64,000 nucleotides of DNA from Cyprinodon diabolis (GCA_030533445.1 CM060069.1:3005256-3069255), one strand, 5' to 3'; counted from the stretch's first letter, positions 35,701 to 47,525 are shown. Translations and numbers: made by a program. The notes: generated by a model not told the origin, from the sequence alone.

Positions 35701-36713
35701 ATACATGCCTCACTCAGAATACTGAGAAATTGAGCAGTTAAAAAAGGAAATAAATCTAGTGTTAGGATAATTATTGATTAGACTGCTGAATGACTAAGTT
35801 TTTGTTTTACAAAATAACGCTATGTTACATACCTGACCTGCTCTTCCATGACAAGTTGCTTAACTTTGTCATACTCCTCTTCCACATGACGGGACACTGT
35901 GCGTGCACACGGCAGTATGTCTTCCACCTGTACCTCTCCATACTTGGCTCCAATATCAAGCAGGTCCTGCGCAACGCTGATGAAGCCTTTCCCCTCTACT
36001 GTAGCAAACGGTCTTATATCTTGACTGCACATGCGAGCAATTTTATTGGTCAATTGAGTCTTCACATGTGATGGTACCTTACGCTTGACAAACGAAGAAA
36101 TGAAAGGCTGATTCTTTCCAGTATTACCCTTGCAAGTGTGTCTTTTGAGACCGCTCGTCCCGGACTCACTAGTGTACTTGATTACGGTCAAGCACGTTTT
36201 ACAAGCGGCGTATTGGGTGTTAACACCGTGATACTGAACTCTTGTGAAGTTCGGTAATATCTGAGACTTTCCTGTCAGCTCCGTGAGTTTTACAGATACA
36301 TCCTTATTTCTCAGCTTGCGTTGCAAATCAAATTTTTCAAAGTCGGGTTCGCCACTAACTGTTGGTCCCTCCATTGTTGTTCAGAGAACTCAGAGCGGAA
36401 GCAGTGATGGTTTTTGGGTCGTGTAGTTTTTTTGACTCGCATTATAGTGTAGGCTTCAAGGAAAAAAACTACAAAATGGCGGCGCCGTGCAAGTACTGGA
36501 TTTTTTTTTCTTTCTATTTTATTTTATTATTTGGCATCAATCCTAGTTTTTTTTTAGTTACTATTGGTTTGCTCCCACTCCCGTCTGCTCCCGTTGATGT
36601 TTAATCCGGTACCGTCCCAATCACGTGATCGTTACTAATACTGACTCCCATCCCACGGGAATCCCACGGGAATCCCGTGACCAATGGGATTCCCGAAAAA
36701 ATGTCAGTCTCTA
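32771..36713 (-). mobile_element. hAT transposon with intact-looking transposase
   Basis: Inverted ends TAGAGACTGACA, flanked by ATACGCAT (32763-32770) and ATATGCAT (36714-36721). Other array units read ATATGCAT here, so the left copy has one later change. The subterminal regions are rich in CTCCCACTCCCGTCCC words. The element sits in the spacer of the third tRNA-Glu unit. It carries one minus-strand gene whose exons all join in frame. Confidence 0.92.
33365..36374 (-). CDS. hAT transposase (six exons, about 610 aa)
   Basis: Exons on the minus strand: 36374-35838, 35647-35465, 35128-34905, 34774-34450, 34155-33948 and 33720-33365. All borders are GT-AG, phases match and no stop interrupts the 611 codons. 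The N-terminus has a BED-like finger (CKTC ... HTC). The catalytic core shows ITTDLWTEE and VTDNGSNV, with the expected two Asp residues. The last exon carries the hAT dimerisation region (LLAIPATSTPSERSFSAAG). The protein should bind the element ends and catalyse cut-and-paste transposition in the nucleus. The start is the ATG after the GC-rich 5' segment at 36375-36500. Activity is not shown. Confidence 0.9.
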
Positions 36714-37408
36714 ATATGCATTCAACTAAGTGGGGAGGTTGCATAATTCCAACTTTAGTTTAAGATTCAATAACATCCATTCCCACTCAGTAGAGCTGAA
36801 ACAGCAGTCACGTTAGTGCAGAGTACTAAAGCTCTACATCAAGCCACAAGTTGGTGACCCAATATAAATTCCCTGACCGGAAATCGAACCCAGGCCGCAG
36901 CGGTGAGAGCGCTGAATCCTGACCACTAGACAATCAGGGACATGTTTCTAACTTTTTAGTAGGGTTTTCATATCATGTCTGTTAATCAACAATGTGATGT
37001 AAAGCTTGGCAATATGCTCGTCAAGTTATACGTGTGTCTGTCGTCATCACATTAAAATAGAGACATTTTAACCGCATGTATTGAGGTAAAGTAAGAGATG
37101 ATTGTGTTCTAAAACTTTTCTTTCACTAAATTCACAAAAAGTCATTGTCATGGTAGGGATAAAATGGATTTTCCTTAAACACAGTTGTCCGGCTTTGGAT
37201 TCGAATGCAAGATTTTGATTCCGTTTGGCATACACTGGATGACAGGTCAATAATGCCTTGGCCTACAAAACATTTTTTTCAGCAAAATACCACTAAATTG
37301 TATCAATTTGATAGACTGTCTACCCAAAATAACTACTGTACAAGAGACATAGTAAAGACCTACAGCTCTCCATCCAATTATTTTACATCGTGTGAGTTGT
37401 GAAAACCT
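36714..37408. repeat. tRNA-Glu array, right part
   Basis: Continuation of the third unit after the hAT element, then the fourth unit with its tRNA at 36869-36940. The unit breaks off near 37408 at the T-rich satellite. Confidence 0.88.
36869..36940 (-). tRNA. tRNA-Glu (CUC)
   Basis: 72 nt with perfect acceptor stem, anticodon stem CAGCG/CGCTG, anticodon CTC, and a T-stem that pairs completely with two wobble pairs. It is the best-folding copy of the array. A- and B-box words are intact. Confidence 0.85.
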
Positions 37409-38510
37409 TAGCCAAAATTAAATAAATAAATAAATGGGTGAAATAAATAAAACATTAGTAAAATAAATCAAAAAATGAAGAAAATGAGTGAAATAAATAA
37501 AAAAAATTGTTAAATAAATAATTTAGCTTTTTCATTAAACCAATTTTTAATTTATTTATTTTTCATATTATCAATTTCCCAATTTCTCTTTTTCATTTAT
37601 CTATTTGTCATTTATCCCTTTATCCATTTACCCATTTTTCATTAATCTAATTTTCATTTAACCACTTTTCAATTTCCCTTTTTCATCAAGCCAATTTTTT
37701 TATTTATTTATTTTTCAGATTATCTATATCTCAATTTCTCATTAATCTATTTTTTAATTTAACCATTTTTCAATTTCCTTTTTCCATTAACCCGATTTTC
37801 TATTTCCCAGTTTCATTAATCAATTTCTCATATATCCCTTTTTTTACTTACCCATTTTCTTTTATCTATTTTTCATTTACCCATTTTTCATTAATCTCTT
37901 TATCTATTTACCCATTTTTCATTAATCTATCTTTTAATTTAACCACTGTTATCTATTTGTCATTTATCCCTTTATCCATTTACCCATTTTTCATTAATCT
38001 AATTTTCATTTAACCACTTTTCAATTTCCCTTTTTCATCAAGCCAATTTTTTTATTTATTTATTTTTCAGATTATCTATTTCTCAATTTTTCATTAATCT
38101 ATTTTTTAATTTAACCATTTTTCAATTTCCTTTTTCCATTAACCCGATTTTCTATTTCCCAGTTTCATTAATCAATTTCTCATATATCCCTTTTTTTACT
38201 TACCCATTTTCTTTTATCTATTTTTCATTTACCCATTTTTCATTAATCTCTTTATCTATTTACCCATTTTTCATTAATCTATCTTTTAATTTAACCACTG
38301 TTCAATTTCCTTTTTCCATTAACCCGATTTTCTATTTCCCGGTTTCATTAATCAATTTCTCATATATCCCTTTTTTTACTTACCCATTTTCTTTTATCTA
38401 TTTTTCATTTACCATTTGTTTGAAAAATTTTTAATTTTCCCAGTTTCCTTATTCATTAAGTATTTCCTTATTTGTTAATTTATCACATTCTATTTTCCCC
38501 TCTTCGCTTC
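37409..38510. repeat. T-rich satellite-like block
   Basis: About 1.1 kb built from short words such as ATTTATTTATTTTTCA, CATTAATCTATTTTT and TTTACCCATTTTTC. Longer segments recur: the block beginning GTCATTTATCCCTTTATCC occurs near 37608 and 37964, and the block beginning TTTTTCCATTAACCCG near 37780, 38128 and 38310. No coding or RNA feature was seen. Confidence 0.85.
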
Positions 38511-39803
38511 TGCTTTAATATGATAATGAGGGGCGGTGTCTTCAGGCTACAATGGCAGCCTATTGGTTGGTTAGATGCAACTGCAGCGCTCAGTTCCTGT
38601 GGACTTTCCCTCTGAAAAGCAGTCTAGAAATGGCGAACACAGAGGGTGCAGCACGGTCTGTATCGGTTCTTCTTAGGGAAGCTGCCGATCGAATTGATGA
38701 ACTAGAATGCTGTAAGTTTAATATCGGACGTGTTTTATGGTCCTTTGAGTTTTGTTTAACTTTTACTTTTGAAAAAACAGCTTCAACTTCGACTGCTACT
38801 GAACAGCCACTCGCAATCACAGAAAACCGGAGGACTACCAGTACTCGTAAGTTATCAAGCTTTATACATATTTTTTGTTTAATTTAGGTCTCTACAATAA
38901 ACTATCATGTTGTAACGTAAAAACGTCCTCTTTTTATTCAAAAGACATCTCTATGCTTCATTGTTATTTTCTTCAGGCTTGCATTGTTATGCGTTTATCT
39001 ATGCTTTTATTTTGAAATCTTTCCCTGCACTTCCGGGCCAGCTGTGAAACCGTCGTCTTTCAATCTAAAGAAAAAAATGGAAAAGGGAATCGGTCTCCAC
39101 CAAGTGACGTCAATTGGGAAAACCACCATATTAGATGGAAAGTCGAGATAACCCACACGCGGCTGTTCTTTCGGCACAATTATTTACCAGAAATGACACG
39201 ATCGCGTTGTGTGAGAGGCTGCCAGTCCCGGTGTCGTGCCAAGGTAGTTATCCCTGCGAAAATTTGTATCCCCTCGTATCACGGAGTATCACAGAGTAGG
39301 AAGATCAACCCGAGTTAACTCTGCTTCAATTCCAACGTGCAGAACTTGAAATTTGAAAGGTTTTACGTGTATGAAAGTAGAGCTTCACTGTTTTATTCTT
39401 TGCGTCACATGTTATAGCAGAATATCGCCAGTGATATTGATTTAAAACTAATAATAAAACACAAACGTTTGCTTAAAAGCTGGTCGCTGACAGCAGTGTC
39501 TACTCCTCCCTCTGAAAGCAAACAGATCCTTGTTCTTTTCCACACGTTCATTAAAAAAACCTCTCATTGTTTCACAGTGTCCAAATTTTCTCATCCCATT
39601 GAAAACTGTAAACCATATACTTGTAATAAAAATGAAATAGAAAATGGAGTGCACATGTAATCATTAAAGGCTATATGCAGAAGGAAAATAATTTTTTCCT
39701 GCTTGAAATTTATTACTTAAATCTATATTTGTGTTTATAGTAACATACAATTTATCTATCTTGTACTATCCTTAATAAACAGTTTGTCTTCTAACATCAG
39801 CCA

Positions 39804-39853
39804 TTTTATTTCATCCCATATTGTCAGAACTGGCAATATGGGATGAAATAAAA
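39804..39853. repeat. Perfect hairpin
   Basis: TTTATTTCATCCCATATTG and its exact complement CAATATGGGATGAAATAAA are separated by about 10 bp. Nearby, TGCTATAATCTGTTCCCCC occurs twice as a direct repeat (about 39868 and 40022). Confidence 0.8.
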
Positions 39854-40061
39854 CCTGCTATAATCTGTTCCCCCTGTCTAAATCAGGCAAAAAAGGCCCC
39901 AGCTTTTTCATTTTTGGCTTATAAACATTTTTTATGATGACAACTAACCCCTGAAACTTTGGAGTTGATTGACCTTTATTTCTTAAAGTTATAAGGGGGG
40001 AACAAAGTATAGCAGGCCACCTGCTATAATCTGTTCCCCCTGTCTAAATCAGACAAAAAAG

Positions 40062-41171
40062 CAGTGGCGGCCGGCCCATAGGGGGCGCTGGGGCACCGCC
40101 CTCCCTGATAAGAAGAGAGAAACGTAAAATATATTTTTAGAAATTAACTCATAAATGTCAGTTTTACTCTCTAGAGTGTGTACCTATAAGCAAAACAAAT
40201 TATATAAACTACATTTCCCTATCTTCTGTCATTAATTTGTGGATTTCCACAGACAGACTCCTACCGTCTCTGTTCTGGGGGCGCTGATCAGACAGCCCCA
40301 CATTTGCAGAGAATCTGTCAATCATGTACTATTGCTAGGTGAATTTAATGGCCAATTAGCGTCTCAGAACATTATGGTCTTGGGGCGCTGAAAATACTGC
40401 GCTTTAACAGGCTTCTGCACCCATGTGCAGGTGCAGACAATTAGAGGGATGATGGCGAATGTAACGAACGAGATGCAGCTTCCACCAAATTCGGTGAGAT
40501 CCTTATTTATCTACCCGTTTGCCAGAAGAACATCCCTGTTGTAGGGTAGGAAAATTTCATGTCATGGTTATTGTGACTGTGACGAATCCACATCCTCTAA
40601 CTTTGCGCGCCACTCAACACATTCGTGTTATACTGTGTTTGGTGTAACTGAATAAGTCAATGAATCTGTGTAAAATAATTAAGTTGTAAAAATTATTTGT
40701 TTTTGTACATCAATTGTTTGTGGAGGTAATATATGGACAAAACTGATTAATGAGAAGAAATCAGAAATAAGAGAGCCTGTAGGGGCTTAAACTATTTCAT
40801 GACTGCTGTGGGAAGAAAAGCGGCAATTTTTGTTTTCTGTTTCTTTGTCACATTGCTGGTAACTGGAGGGAGGCTGAGGCCCAGAGTATCTTGTACATGT
40901 TTAGTTTCTTTTGCACCCTGTTTTGAGTTTTTGAGCACAATAAATCACCAACACCGGTAACCCGACTGAGCCTGGATTCTTGGAGGCCAAAGAACCCTGT
41001 CACAGTGACCCAAATCATCACTGTTACTGTTATTATATAGTAAATTAAATAATTACTGTTAAATTGTATGTATTGTCCAATTGTTTATTTGAATTCTTTT
41101 TCCGGATTAGTTGGAGACACACACTAGGCTATATCAGCCCCACCAAAAATATTTTTCACCAGCCGCCACTG
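40062..41171. mobile_element. hAT non-autonomous element, 1110 bp
   Basis: Ends CAGTGGCGGCCGGCC and its imperfect complement ...CAGCCGCCACTG, with a perfect 8-bp duplication CAAAAAAG (40054-40061 and 41172-41179). It contains a short possible first exon (MMANVTNEMQLPPNS near 40453) followed by a donor, but no transposase core. It interrupts the YqaJ-type gene of the older element. Confidence 0.88.
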
Positions 41172-41451
41172 CAAAAAAGGAGCCATTTGTGAACTGTCCG
41201 TGTGCTTCCAGTGACTTATATGCTTTGAATTCCTCGCAAGTGTAGGCACTGACGCCAAACACTAGGTAGTTTGTTATGTCCACTGATGAGGTCGGAGGCA
41301 GTGAAGTGACGTCGGAGCTCCAGTCTCTGCTGCGGAGATCATGAGGATCTATGCCATTAATATCCGACAGTTTCAACAAGTAACGGTCCCTGGCCTCGTT
41401 ATTAAGTTTTTGCCGGTACGGTAATTTCGCATTCTGCTTACTTTTTTCCAT
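41172..41451 (-). pseudogene. YqaJ-type protein, N-terminal fragment
   Basis: The minus-strand start MEKSKQNAKLPYRQKL continues with DINGIDPHDLRSRDWSSD and NYLVFGVSAYTCEEFKAYKS. This layout recalls the N-terminal part of fish YqaJ recombinase-like proteins. The reading ends at the hAT insertion and the exonuclease core is not found beyond it. Confidence 0.55.
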
Positions 41452-43109
41452 ATAGTCAGAGAAACAAACTCAATCCTTTAGTCCTTCGTTTAGCTATGCT
41501 GCGGTTGTTTACACTACGCCTTTTCCACCTAAAATGGCGTCTTAGCAACAAATGTCACGTGACTGGTGGAGACCGATTGGCGAAATCCAAAAACGGGCCG
41601 TTTTTTTCATTACGTTTTTTTGTTTTTTCTTTTCTAAATTGTGGTGACAGAAAAGGAAATACGGCTTGGTTTTCCGTTTTTGATTTCTAAACAAAAAACG
41701 GAAGTAGCTTCTGTTTTTGGTTTTGAGGGGGGAAAAAACGAACTGCCTGAAGGTACACGGACCTTCAATTGATTGTTGATTAATGTTTGGGTTTGCAAGT
41801 TAATGTACAGAGAGTCACACAAAGCAAAAGAGTGCTGCACTGCACAACTGATATACTATGGTTAATCTATTTCCAAAGCTTTATATCCTAATCCAATTTT
41901 GTAAAAATTAACAGCACAACAGGAACCAAGGCCAGGAACAGCCAGTCGCACTTCTTTGGGCCGACATCCAGTTGATGGTAAGTTAATTTTGCTGACAAGA
42001 TATGATATGATATATATTCCTTGATATTCCTAGGGTAAAATAGTATATTGTGCTTCTTAAAGATGTCCGATCTTCAAGCATGAGGGCAGGACGTCCACTT
42101 TTGGATGTTCCTGGGGAAATACTCACCACCTTTGCCATGGCTGGTCTCCCAACCCGACAAATGTCAGATTGGTGTGGTGTCTCCTCTAGGACAATCCAGA
42201 GGAGATTAGCCCAAGAGAATTTAAGGTAAGTTAAACAACTACACGTAAATTCCGTCCTGTTTAACCGTCATTTCATGAGTTGCCACAGCTACCATAGCCA
42301 CATTAGTTTTTCTTAACACTTATTCCTGACCTTGTTATCTAGTTGTGGTAAGTGGTGGGAATAATAAACAAAGCTCTGCATGCCTTTTTATTTTATACAT
42401 CATCCGTACAGTTAATATTTAGAGCATAATATTGACAACCTAACAGCTGAAACCAATGGAAGTCATCTTTGCGAATGGCTTTTTGTTATGTGGAGTATAA
42501 ATCAAGAATAAAGTCAGCTTGACAGTGTAGGACACTTGTAGCAATGAAACAATCAAATGGGAATCCCTTGCATTTGCTCACAATGGTGGATTCTGTTCCT
42601 CTGCTTACTTAGGTTCAACTGGTTGGTTTTACTAAGTGGTGATTGCTTCATCATACCAAACACTTGTATGTAAGACTATTTAACCTGATTGTATACCTTG
42701 CTTTGACCATGGTTTGTTATTTGAACACAACTGGTTATGATTTAGTGCTATCCAAATATAATTGATTTCATATTATATTTGTAAATGTTGAAGTCCTTAA
42801 CATATCAACCAAGTTGTAATTTCTTGCATGTATTATTTTTTTTTTTTTACAATTTAAAATGTGCAATATTAAGTAAATGCTTCTTTAACATAAAATCAGA
42901 CCTTTACTCGACAATTAATGATGAAGATTTGGACACTTTGGTAATGGAAATCAAGCGTCTTCATCCAAATGCTGGCTACAAAATCATGCTGGGCCATGTC
43001 CGATCCAGGGGCATAAATATTCAAAGTAAGAATTGTTGTGTTAGGGTATACCTCAATTAAATAAAGTTATTTAATTATTATTAATAATTTGTGAAATTAG
43101 TAGATGTTT

Positions 43110-43510
43110 GTTAGGTTTAAACACCAAACACCTTATTCAACCTGCACAAAAGAAAGACACAGAGAATTGAGTATAATTCACTTGCAAGGAGAGGGGATCA
43201 GAAACTGCATTCAGTTACAATCTCCAACCCACTCTGGAGCAGTCTCTGCTCTCCAAGCTTTTTATTAAGGAACGCCCTGATTACAATGTGGTTCCGACTG
43301 CTAAAAGGGAGGGGGGAAAAAACAGTCGGTATCAGAATTTATGTATAACATCATACAACATCATAAGATAAGGAGAGCTTCCACTCCTTATCTGGTGCTA
43401 GTGTGTACAGCTCCCCGTGTTCTCAGCCTTGACCCGGCTGACCTTCAGCATTCTCCTGGACAGACTAATAGCAAACATTAGTAATACAGCAAGTAAGTAA
43501 AACATTTCAA
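43110..43510. other. Unclassified insertion in intron 5 (LTR-like composition)
   Basis: A GC-richer block than its surroundings, without coding frame, containing CTTTTTATTAAGGAACGCC and several pyrimidine tracts. It could be a solo LTR or a fragment of one, but no terminal TG/CA pair with a target duplication was found. Confidence 0.25.
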
Positions 43511-44229
43511 CACTGTGTAATATAAAAAAGACAGGGATAACAAAATGTGTAAGTATAAATGTATAAGTATAATATGATTAAAGTAATATGATTAAAGTAG
43601 AATAACTTGTACAATTAATCCAACAATGTTGTTGCTGTTGATTCAAAAAGCTACATCTATTATTCTCTTTATAGCCATCCATAAAACATTTTGTTGTTCT
43701 GCTTTTAATAATTTTGGCAATGTTCAATTCATTATAATCATTACATATTTCAAAAAGGGCATTGATTAAGGGCATCAATGCATCGACTTGATCCAGAGGC
43801 CATCTTGATGAGACGATTATCCATCCAGACTGCAAGGCGCCGTCAGTACAGTGTTCCCGCTCCCAACAGTCTGTGGCACATAGATGGGAATCACAAGCTA
43901 ATTAGGTGAAAATTTGGCTTCTTTCATTTAAGTCTTATGTTGTGTTATATCCTTCTTTGTTAATTTAGTGTCCTATACCTGTTAAGGTTTAAATCCTTAA
44001 AGTCTTTGTCAGTATCTCTGTCTCTCTCTCAGCTACAAACACTAACCCAGATTAGCATGACGGTCAGAAAACTAAACAAATAACCCGCAAAATTATTTAA
44101 GTCTTTGAGCTGCGATGTAAGACGCTGGTTCTGCTCTCGCTGTTGAACCGCCGCTACGCTACAGGTAGTAATATTTCACAGACGGAGCTTCGCTTCTGCT
44201 CCACCTGGTAGTGACTCTCACACCGAACC

Positions 44230-44410
44230 TCTGCTTAAAGCTGCAGCATCTAACTTAAAAAAAATACATTTTACATACATATTAAAACTTTCGCTGCCCT
44301 AACATGAGTGAGATAATCTCTGAAAAAATAATTGGTGCCCTCCCTGTTCTGCATAATTTCTCCACTCAGTCAGAAACAGCCAATCAGAGCTAGCAGTAAT
44401 CAGCTAGACG
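44230..44410 (+). repeat. Fish interspersed repeat fragment
   Basis: TTAAAGCTGCAGCATCTAAC, then ACATATTAAAACTTTCGCTG, AGATAATCTCTGAAAAAAT and CAGCCAATCAGAGCTAGCAG follow the order of a very common fish repeat as I recall it. The exact class is uncertain. Confidence 0.45.
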
Positions 44411-44810
44411 CCATGCTATCAGGAAGTTTTCATTCAGTAACTCTGGATTGTTTATTGTAATGGAACTTGTTTTTGCCTTTGAATGTTAAGTTTTATACTT
44501 GAAGTTTTTTGGAAATGTTGAGAGGTTTTATTTTGGCTCTTTGCATTATTTTGCCTCTTCAGAGCCTTCATATGTTATCAGTCTGTTAAAGGTAGTATTA
44601 TCAATAGCAGTATAATTTTCACAATGCCTGTTTTCTTATTAGTTATTAAAAACAAGTTTTTGTTTAAATTAAGGTGAATTCATGTGTTCCTTTTTCCCCA
44701 TAATGTAACCGATAGTGTTTATGATAATAATAATAATAATTATTATTATGTGATCAGTAACGGTGACCGGCCCCAGGAACAATAAAAACAACCAGGAACA
44801 ATAAAAGGCT

Positions 44811-45250
44811 GGACCTTTTTTATGCAAATGTTAAGGATGCATACACCTCTGCCCCCCTCCTCCCGCTGGGTCGTTCAGATCACAACCTTGTCTACCTGCC
44901 CCCCATTACATTCCACTGGTGAGAAGGACAATTGCACAGTCAGTGAAAGTTTGGTCGGATGACGCCACTGAGGAGCTGAGGGATTGTTTCAGCACCACAG
45001 ACTGGAGCATGTTCCAATGGTGAGGACATCAACAGCCTGACTGAATGCATCACTGACTACATGACCTTCTGTGTGGAGAGCATTGTGCCTACACCAAGTT
45101 TGCAGATGAGTTAAACAGCTTCTTCACCCGGTTTGACTCCCCTCACACTGGTCCCCTCCCTGCCCTCAACTATCCACACACTTCCAACCACCAGCCCCCC
45201 AGAGACCTTTCCCCCCCACCGCCGCCACTCCCACCAACCCCCGACCCATC
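44811..45250 (+). pseudogene. LINE (L2/CR1-Rex1 type) ORF2 fragment
   Basis: Broken plus-strand frames encode [62 protein letters not shown] and DELNSFFTRFD in collinear order. This is the end of an AP endonuclease domain and the linker toward RT of a jockey-superfamily LINE. Frameshifts and deletions separate the pieces. The RT domain is missing, and the retroviral LTR starts 14 bp after the end of the fragment. Confidence 0.75.
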
Positions 45251-45263
45251 CACACCTCTAGTC

Positions 45264-46108
45264 TGTTGTGTATTAATCTGCACTAATCATAAGAATAAAA
45301 TAAAGTTAATGTTTTATAAGTTTAAAGTTGTTTTCACAAATACTGTTATAAGAGCCATTCAAGGCCAAGAGGAGAAAAACAGAGCAATGAGTGTGTGTAA
45401 TTGTTGCACCTGGCTCTAGTGGAATGGAATCTGCAGGAAAACGCAGGGTTGACGCCCCTTAGTGATAGGAAAGCACCCTCATAAAAATGAAATATTTGAA
45501 ATGTCAAGGTTGCCCAGCTCAGCAAAATTTGGCCATACAACTTGTGATAAATAGAGTTGTTATTTTCAAGGCACACTGTGCAGTACTGGTCCCAGAAAGG
45601 GTGATGCTTTGACTGGGACACAAGGGGGAACACTAGGCCAGACTGACATGGCTTGAAGTAGGGAAAGGATTAGTTTCAACATGTTTGTGATTGAACTGTC
45701 ATAAGTTTCTGATTTAAGTGCACCAGATGTCCTCATGGCCTGAGAGACTGCTCTCACAAGAATGTGATGTGGCTACGAATGTCATCGTGATATGCAGATA
45801 AATGATAATGTGACCTTTACCAAAGACTGTCGTTTAAATATATAAAAAATATGTTCTGAAGGGGGTTTTCCATTGATAAGAAATGTATAAAAGGGAGCTG
45901 TTTTCACCAGTTGTTAGCTGATGCTCACCGGTGACCAGCTCAGTGTGAATGTGCTGTTTTTGGCAATAAAGACCCTGGACCTGGACTCAGCTGCCTCTGC
46001 CTGAATTTTTGGATCTTTGTTTGAGACTTTTTCTGCTTTTTAAGAACTTTGAATTTTACAAAACTTAGCTTCAATTTTAAGTCGTCAAGAAGACAATAAT
46101 AGACGACA
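45264..46108 (+). repeat. ERV 5' LTR
   Basis: 845 bp, starts TGTTGTGTATTAATC and ends TAGACGACA. U3 has a TATA box (GTATAAAAG near 45885) and R/U5 has AATAAA near 45964. Compared with the 3' LTR it has an extra TGGAATGGAAT-type segment near 45417. Confidence 0.95.
45885..45893 (+). promoter_or_regulatory. ERV LTR TATA box
   Basis: GTATAAAAG about 75 bp upstream of the AATAAA signal, the expected layout of U3 and a short R. Transcription should start about 25-30 bp downstream, near the CCAGTTGTTAGC word. Confidence 0.6.
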
Positions 46109-46111
46109 GAT

Positions 46112-46129
46112 TGGCGAGCCAGCCAGGAG
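46112..46129 (+). other. ERV primer-binding site, tRNA-Arg type
   Basis: TGGCGAGCCAGCCAGGAG lies 3 bp after the LTR. It is the reverse complement of the CCA-tailed 3' end of vertebrate tRNA-Arg(ACG) as I recall it, so minus-strand synthesis should be primed by tRNA-Arg. Confidence 0.75.
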
Positions 46130-47525
46130 AAAAGCAAAAAGGGGACGTCGGACGATCTGCAGGCACCAGCTGGACGGCGTGGAACCCCCAAACGGGCCCA
46201 GAAATTCACCGGTTAAAGGTGAGCTAATTTGTTGTAATATTCTAAATTAGTGGGGAACCAGCCTCCGGCGACTGCTTGTGGGTGTCAGGCGTCACAAAGC
46301 TCTTCTAAAAGAACCTAGTTTTCCAAATTTAATAAAGTAATTTCCAAATTTGATAAGAATTTATATAAGAATATATAAAGGCAGATTAAGCTGAGGAAGG
46401 GTCCAGGTACATATGAATGTATATGTATGAATTTATGTTTTAGGTGTTATTAATGTTTGTGTTAAACTGTTCTATGTTTGAATTATCTTGTAAATAAGTT
46501 AAGCTTAACACGTGTTGTTCTGAGCGGATGATTGGTAAAGGGACAGATTGGTCAAAGCGTTTTGACATAGTCTGTGGAAGCCATAAATCCGGAACCAATA
46601 GTGTGCGCGTGTTACGTGAGGGTATCGGTGACTAAGGTAGTCAGCGTGCTCCACGAGACGGCTTAAGTAGTATTAAGGTATTGGAATAAAGGTATTGAGA
46701 GGCTAAGCGATAGCCAGGCTAAGGGATAGCCAGAATATTACCGATTAAGCGATAATCGGAGAATAGTACCGCTCGACCATCCGGAGGACGTCTATGCATT
46801 TCCAGTTATCTGGGTGCAGCCGGGGCAGCAGGGAAAAACGTATATGCCACTGTAGGAAACAGTGAGGAAAAGGAAGAAGTGCACTGTAAATATATATATA
46901 ATCATTTGTCTTGTGTGTCTTTGTTAGTGTGTCGAGTGAAAGAGTTGAGTAACTGAGGGGAAGTAAGGGGTGGGTGATATTAATAAATAAAGATTATAAT
47001 ATTGATAAAGCTTAAAGATATAATAATAAATTAATAGAAGTAATTAGTACAGAATATAGTTAAAAAGAATAACCTGAAAATTAATAAGGATTGGAAAACA
47101 AAATTGATAACTGAAGGAAAAAAAAAAGAAAAAAAAAAAACATAAGAGTTATGAGAATGAATTAAATTAACAAAATTCCTAAATAAGATTGGAAAAATTG
47201 TAAGCTTTATAAGATAAAGATATTATAAGTATATATTATTACATTATTATATTATATACAAACTATAGTCTACATAAAGTAAAATATATAAGGTATAAAA
47301 TTAGTGAAAGTGCAAAATAAAATTACAAATTTGTTTTATTAAAGATTTTATCTCAAAATTTAAGAGATCTAAATTTAGGAAGTAAATTAACTAGAAAGAA
47401 ACTAAAAGACAAATAAACACGATCTGTATTGAAGAGAGCAGAACCAGTTAAGATAAAAATTAACTGAGGATTACAAAGACTGGTGAATAAGCACGGACCT
47501 GACGGTTGAGTGACTGCTAGTAGCC
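46130..47525 (+). other. ERV leader with splice donor
   Basis: About 1.4 kb without a convincing gene. A consensus donor AAAG|GTGAGC lies near 46217, about 110 bp after the LTR, and is the natural partner for env and accessory acceptors. The rest is purine- and AT-rich and should hold the packaging signal, but no motif can be named. Confidence 0.6.

Larger units (their letters stand above)
39088..41578. mobile_element. DNA transposon remnant with YqaJ-type gene (ISL2EU-like)
   Basis: Terminal inverted repeats AATCGGTCTCCACCA (39088-39102 and the complement at 41564-41578). A short plus-strand gene start near 39194 (MTRSRCVRGCQSRCRAK) and a minus-strand gene start near 41451 face each other. 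The minus gene resembles the N-terminus of YqaJ-exonuclease proteins of ISL2EU/IS4EU elements. The target duplication is unclear. It contains a hAT MITE and sits in intron 2 of the integrase-like gene. Confidence 0.5.
38630..43905 (+). pseudogene. Integrase-like multi-exon gene, partial
   Basis: Exons with GT-AG borders: 38630-38711 (MANTEGAARSVSVLLREA), 38781-38846, 41915-41977, 42063-42225 (AGRPLLDVPGEILTTF, TRQMSDWCGVSSRTIQRRL), 42900-43025 (INDEDLDTLVMEIKRLHP, GYKIMLGHVRSRGI) and 43771-43905 (SMHRLDPEAILMRR, YSVPAPNSLWHIDGNHKL). The helix-turn-helix-like part followed by NSLWHIDGNHKLI matches a large fish family whose next exons encode an integrase-type D,D,E core. Only the first Asp is present here. 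The downstream exons are not found before the LINE at 44811, and exons 4 and 5 do not join in frame. A LINE and retrovirus may have replaced the 3' end. Confidence 0.65.

Noticed and set aside
29873..37250. A 60-63 codon frame repeated in four tRNA-array units
   Set aside because: It is conserved because the DNA unit is duplicated; changes do not favour silent sites and no domain is visible.
43578..43835. Minus-strand 85-codon frame
   Set aside because: It overlaps the plus-strand exon with the HIDGNHKL motif and has no domain of its own.
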